Positions 61,887 to 64,000 of a stretch of DNA of 64,000 nt are shown here, piece after piece (position 1 is the stretch's first letter; the number at the start of each line of letters is the position of its first letter). The notes beneath the pieces are model-generated. The model ran no database searches, was not told where the DNA came from, and was given only the letters and a program-made list of their open reading frames with translations. Position numbers and translations under genes: made by a program. Origin of the DNA: Tubiluchus corallicola (lineage: Eukaryota; Priapulida; Priapulimorpha; Priapulimorphida; Tubiluchidae); NCBI GenBank assembly GCA_030141605.1, contig JAQGDQ010000053.1, positions 372,001 through 436,000 of the forward strand. Direction: 5' to 3'.

Positions 61887-62200
61887 TTTGACAATATAAT
61901 GGTTCTAAGGTCAACTTGATCAGTTTAACTTTCTAACGGCGAATTTACTAAAAAATTGACTAACAAGACGTACAACACAGGTGTCAGTTCACGCTCTCAA
62001 CATAGGCCGGCTCTCGCCACCAGGCTTTCCGGAAAAATGGGAAAACTGAGTTCGGTTCAATTATATTTATTTCAACCGCCTACTGTTCTCAGGACTACTT
62101 CGCCGGTATGCTCTACAAGTCTCGTAGAATTAGTTGGCGCGCCCTCAGAGAGACCATGCGAGGCTCACGCGAGAAGTGACGCAGCCTGAGCATCAGGCAC
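61887..62200 (-). promoter_or_regulatory. TXN 5' UTR / promoter region
   Basis: The region upstream of the TXN start codon is the most CpG-rich part of this end of the window (including GGCGCGCC near 62138), consistent with a promoter. No TATA box stands out. It contains the antioxidant response element match described separately. The transcription start was not determined. Confidence 0.45.
62177..62185. promoter_or_regulatory. Antioxidant response element match upstream of TXN
   Basis: TGACGCAGC fits the core TGACnnnGC bound by Nrf2/CncC-small Maf dimers, and the base before it is G as preferred (RTGAC). It lies about 290 nt upstream of the TXN start codon, on the + strand. Mammalian TXN is a known Nrf2 target; use of this site here is inference, and a 9-bp match can occur by chance. 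Confidence 0.4.
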
Positions 62201-62224
62201 AATGTCTAAAGTCTCAAACAAAGA

Positions 62225-62340
62225 TCTATATGAAAAGTAAATGAAGAACCTTGGACAAAAAAGTAAAAAGACGCCGTTTAAGATGGATTGGGCATATGCT
62301 TAGACTACTTGATGTGATACTCCAGTGAAGATAGCTCTTC
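62225..62340 (+). mobile_element. LINE C-terminal remnant (RRLRWIGHMLR motif)
   Basis: KVKRRRLRWIGHMLRLLD is visible at about 62259-62312, the same motif class as at 39178. The following sequence is frameshifted. Only about 100 bp are recognisable. Confidence 0.5.
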
Positions 62341-62689
62341 AACAAGCCATAAAACGAGCTAAAAACTGCAGAAGGACAAATGTTAACAAAATAATTTAGA
62401 TTTTGCACAGAAATATTTAAACACTTCAGAATTTGCGCACAAATAGCAAAACAGTTAACAGTGCCAACATCTACGTTATCTGTAAATGTTCAACTCGGGC
62501 AAAAAAACATCAAAAAGGTCTTTTTACAGGTAACAGCATCCTACACATTCATTTAAATGAAATGGTATTACAGTATTCTTGTCGATGGTCTTTTATTTAT
62601 AAAATGCGTTCAAAATATTCAAGTAACTGCTATCATTATTTGTCTATTTGTTGTTGTAATATCAATGTGGGTAGTTTGATTTGATTTGA

Positions 62690-63765
62690 TTATTTATTTC
62701 AAACATAAATTCATATTATAATTTACATATATACAAACAACATCATACAAACAAAAACCCAATACAAACAAATCACACACACAAACTTTGATATCCAAAA
62801 AATATTCTTTTTGACACATTGTGCTCAATTATTAAAATGTCTCCAGGTAGACATGCAATACAATGTATTACACTAAGCATTAAGTAGATATCAACAGAAC
62901 AATACATGAATTTTCTAATAAGTTGGTTTGTACGACAGTAGTATAAGGATCTTTGATTAACAATGTCAAGGTCATCTCGGTTATCATATGAAATAATATG
63001 TCCCAAATATTTTTCGTTATCACAGGTACGTAGAACATTATTATCTAGTTTGATGTTACCAAGCATAAAATTTCTCATGATGTTTGAATTAACAGACATA
63101 AGTTTAGTTTTAGCTATATTGATTTTTATGTCATACTGTTCAGCATAGAATTTATACACATCTAGTAGTTGCTGTAGGGCCGTAATCATTGTTGCTAACA
63201 AACAAACGTCGTTAGCATACATCAGGTGGTTCATAACCTTGTTCGAGACATTGCAACCAAGTTGGGTGGATGACAGCTTAACATTTAGATCTTTAAAATA
63301 AAAATTAAAAAGAAAAGGTGACATCTTGCCACCTTGGCGTACTCCATTTCCAATATTAAAAGTTGTAGACTGACTATGTCACCACCTGACAGACATACCT
63401 TGTTGCGTGTAATAAAATGTGAGCAAGCGGATTACAATATTCGGGATTGAAGTCCTTGTGAGTTTGAGAAAAAGCTTCAAAAAATTAACCCTATCAAATG
63501 CCTTTGACGTCGATAAAAACAATGTGAACAGAGATATCACGACTAATGTAGTAGTCAGTGATCTCCTTTAATGTGTTTATGCAAATTTTCGTGCCACGTT
63601 TTCTACATAACCAAACTGATTAGGAGTTGTTCGAATATACTGTTTGTATCTGTTAAGTAATAAAATTTCGAATATTTTGCTGGCAATAGAGGCTAGTGTA
63701 ATTGGCCTTTTTTGAAATTTAATAAAGTTCTTTATCATTATAGTTAATGATAATGGCACAATGAC
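62690..63765 (-). mobile_element. CR1-like LINE, 5'-truncated, copy 2
   Basis: This is a relative of the element at 36150-38021, in the same orientation. It retains NQFGYVENVARKFA (about 63580-63620), MSPFLFNFYFKDLNVKLSST (63324 onward), MNHLMYANDVCLLA, AKTKLMSVNS and NEKYLGHII. The RT motif C reads YAND instead of YADD, which removes a catalytic Asp. Several frameshifts separate the 5' parts, and the ORF end is altered (stop at 62773). The 3' tail finishes in a short TTTGATTTGATT repeat near 62680. It is a dead copy. Confidence 0.85.
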
Positions 63766-64000
63766 CAGATATTAATCTTAATCATTTATAATATTTGTAG
63801 ACTATCTATTACCAGTTTGCCGTTTTTATGCAGGTGGCCTCAATTAGGAGTTACCGCTGCATTTTTTAATGTAGTTTCATGTGCTAATCCTGTCAGAAGT
63901 TAAACCATAACATTTGAATAAATTTATTGATATTTATTGATACATTATAAAGAGTATATTCATCAATTAAATGCAAATAATTGTTGTTACGGCTTTACTT
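63766..64000. other. Right edge, nothing recognised
   Basis: AT-rich sequence past the truncated 5' end of the LINE, with no coding or repeat feature that I can support. Confidence 0.4.

Overview
This window looks like nuclear DNA of an invertebrate animal. It is AT-rich, the genes are cut into many small exons by introns of about 0.1 to 5 kb, a UGA-selenocysteine glutathione peroxidase carries a SECIS-like hairpin, and LINE, pogo/Tigger and hAT-type transposon remains are common. The species cannot be read from the sequence. Exon borders were placed by hand from GT-AG (one GC-AG) sites, reading-frame phase and family similarity. All four reconstructed genes stay in frame from start to stop.

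Layout. (1) 1.7-17.1 kb, + strand: a TTC39-family tetratricopeptide-repeat protein in 15 coding exons, with a transposon-like repeat, a pogo-type MITE and a candidate poison exon in its introns. (2) 17.1-22.0 kb: its 3' region and intergenic DNA. (3) 22.1-29.5 kb, - strand: a GPX4-type phospholipid hydroperoxide glutathione peroxidase in six coding exons, with an in-frame TGA for selenocysteine, a SECIS-like element 72 nt past the stop, two in-frame start codons, and a dead copy of its own exon 4 in intron 2. (4) 29.5-42.3 kb: a transposon-dense gap with foldback-like repeats, a hAT MITE nested in another inverted-repeat element, at least four LINE fragments and a decayed Tigger/pogo transposon. 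(5) 42.3-51.3 kb, + strand: POLR2E, encoding the RPB5 subunit shared by RNA polymerases I, II and III. It has two intact, phase-compatible, 66-nt alternative terminal exons. (6) 54.0-61.9 kb, - strand: a classical cytosolic thioredoxin in five exons, with an antioxidant-response-element match about 0.3 kb upstream of the ATG. (7) 62.2-63.8 kb: more LINE remains, including a second copy of the element at 36-38 kb.

TTC39 and GPX converge, GPX and POLR2E diverge across the transposon-rich gap, and POLR2E and TXN converge. GPX4 and thioredoxin are both thiol/selenol antioxidant proteins, but nothing here shows they are co-regulated. The most unusual observation is the duplicated, apparently selected final exon of RPB5. 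It predicts two RPB5 isoforms that differ only in the very conserved last 21 residues.
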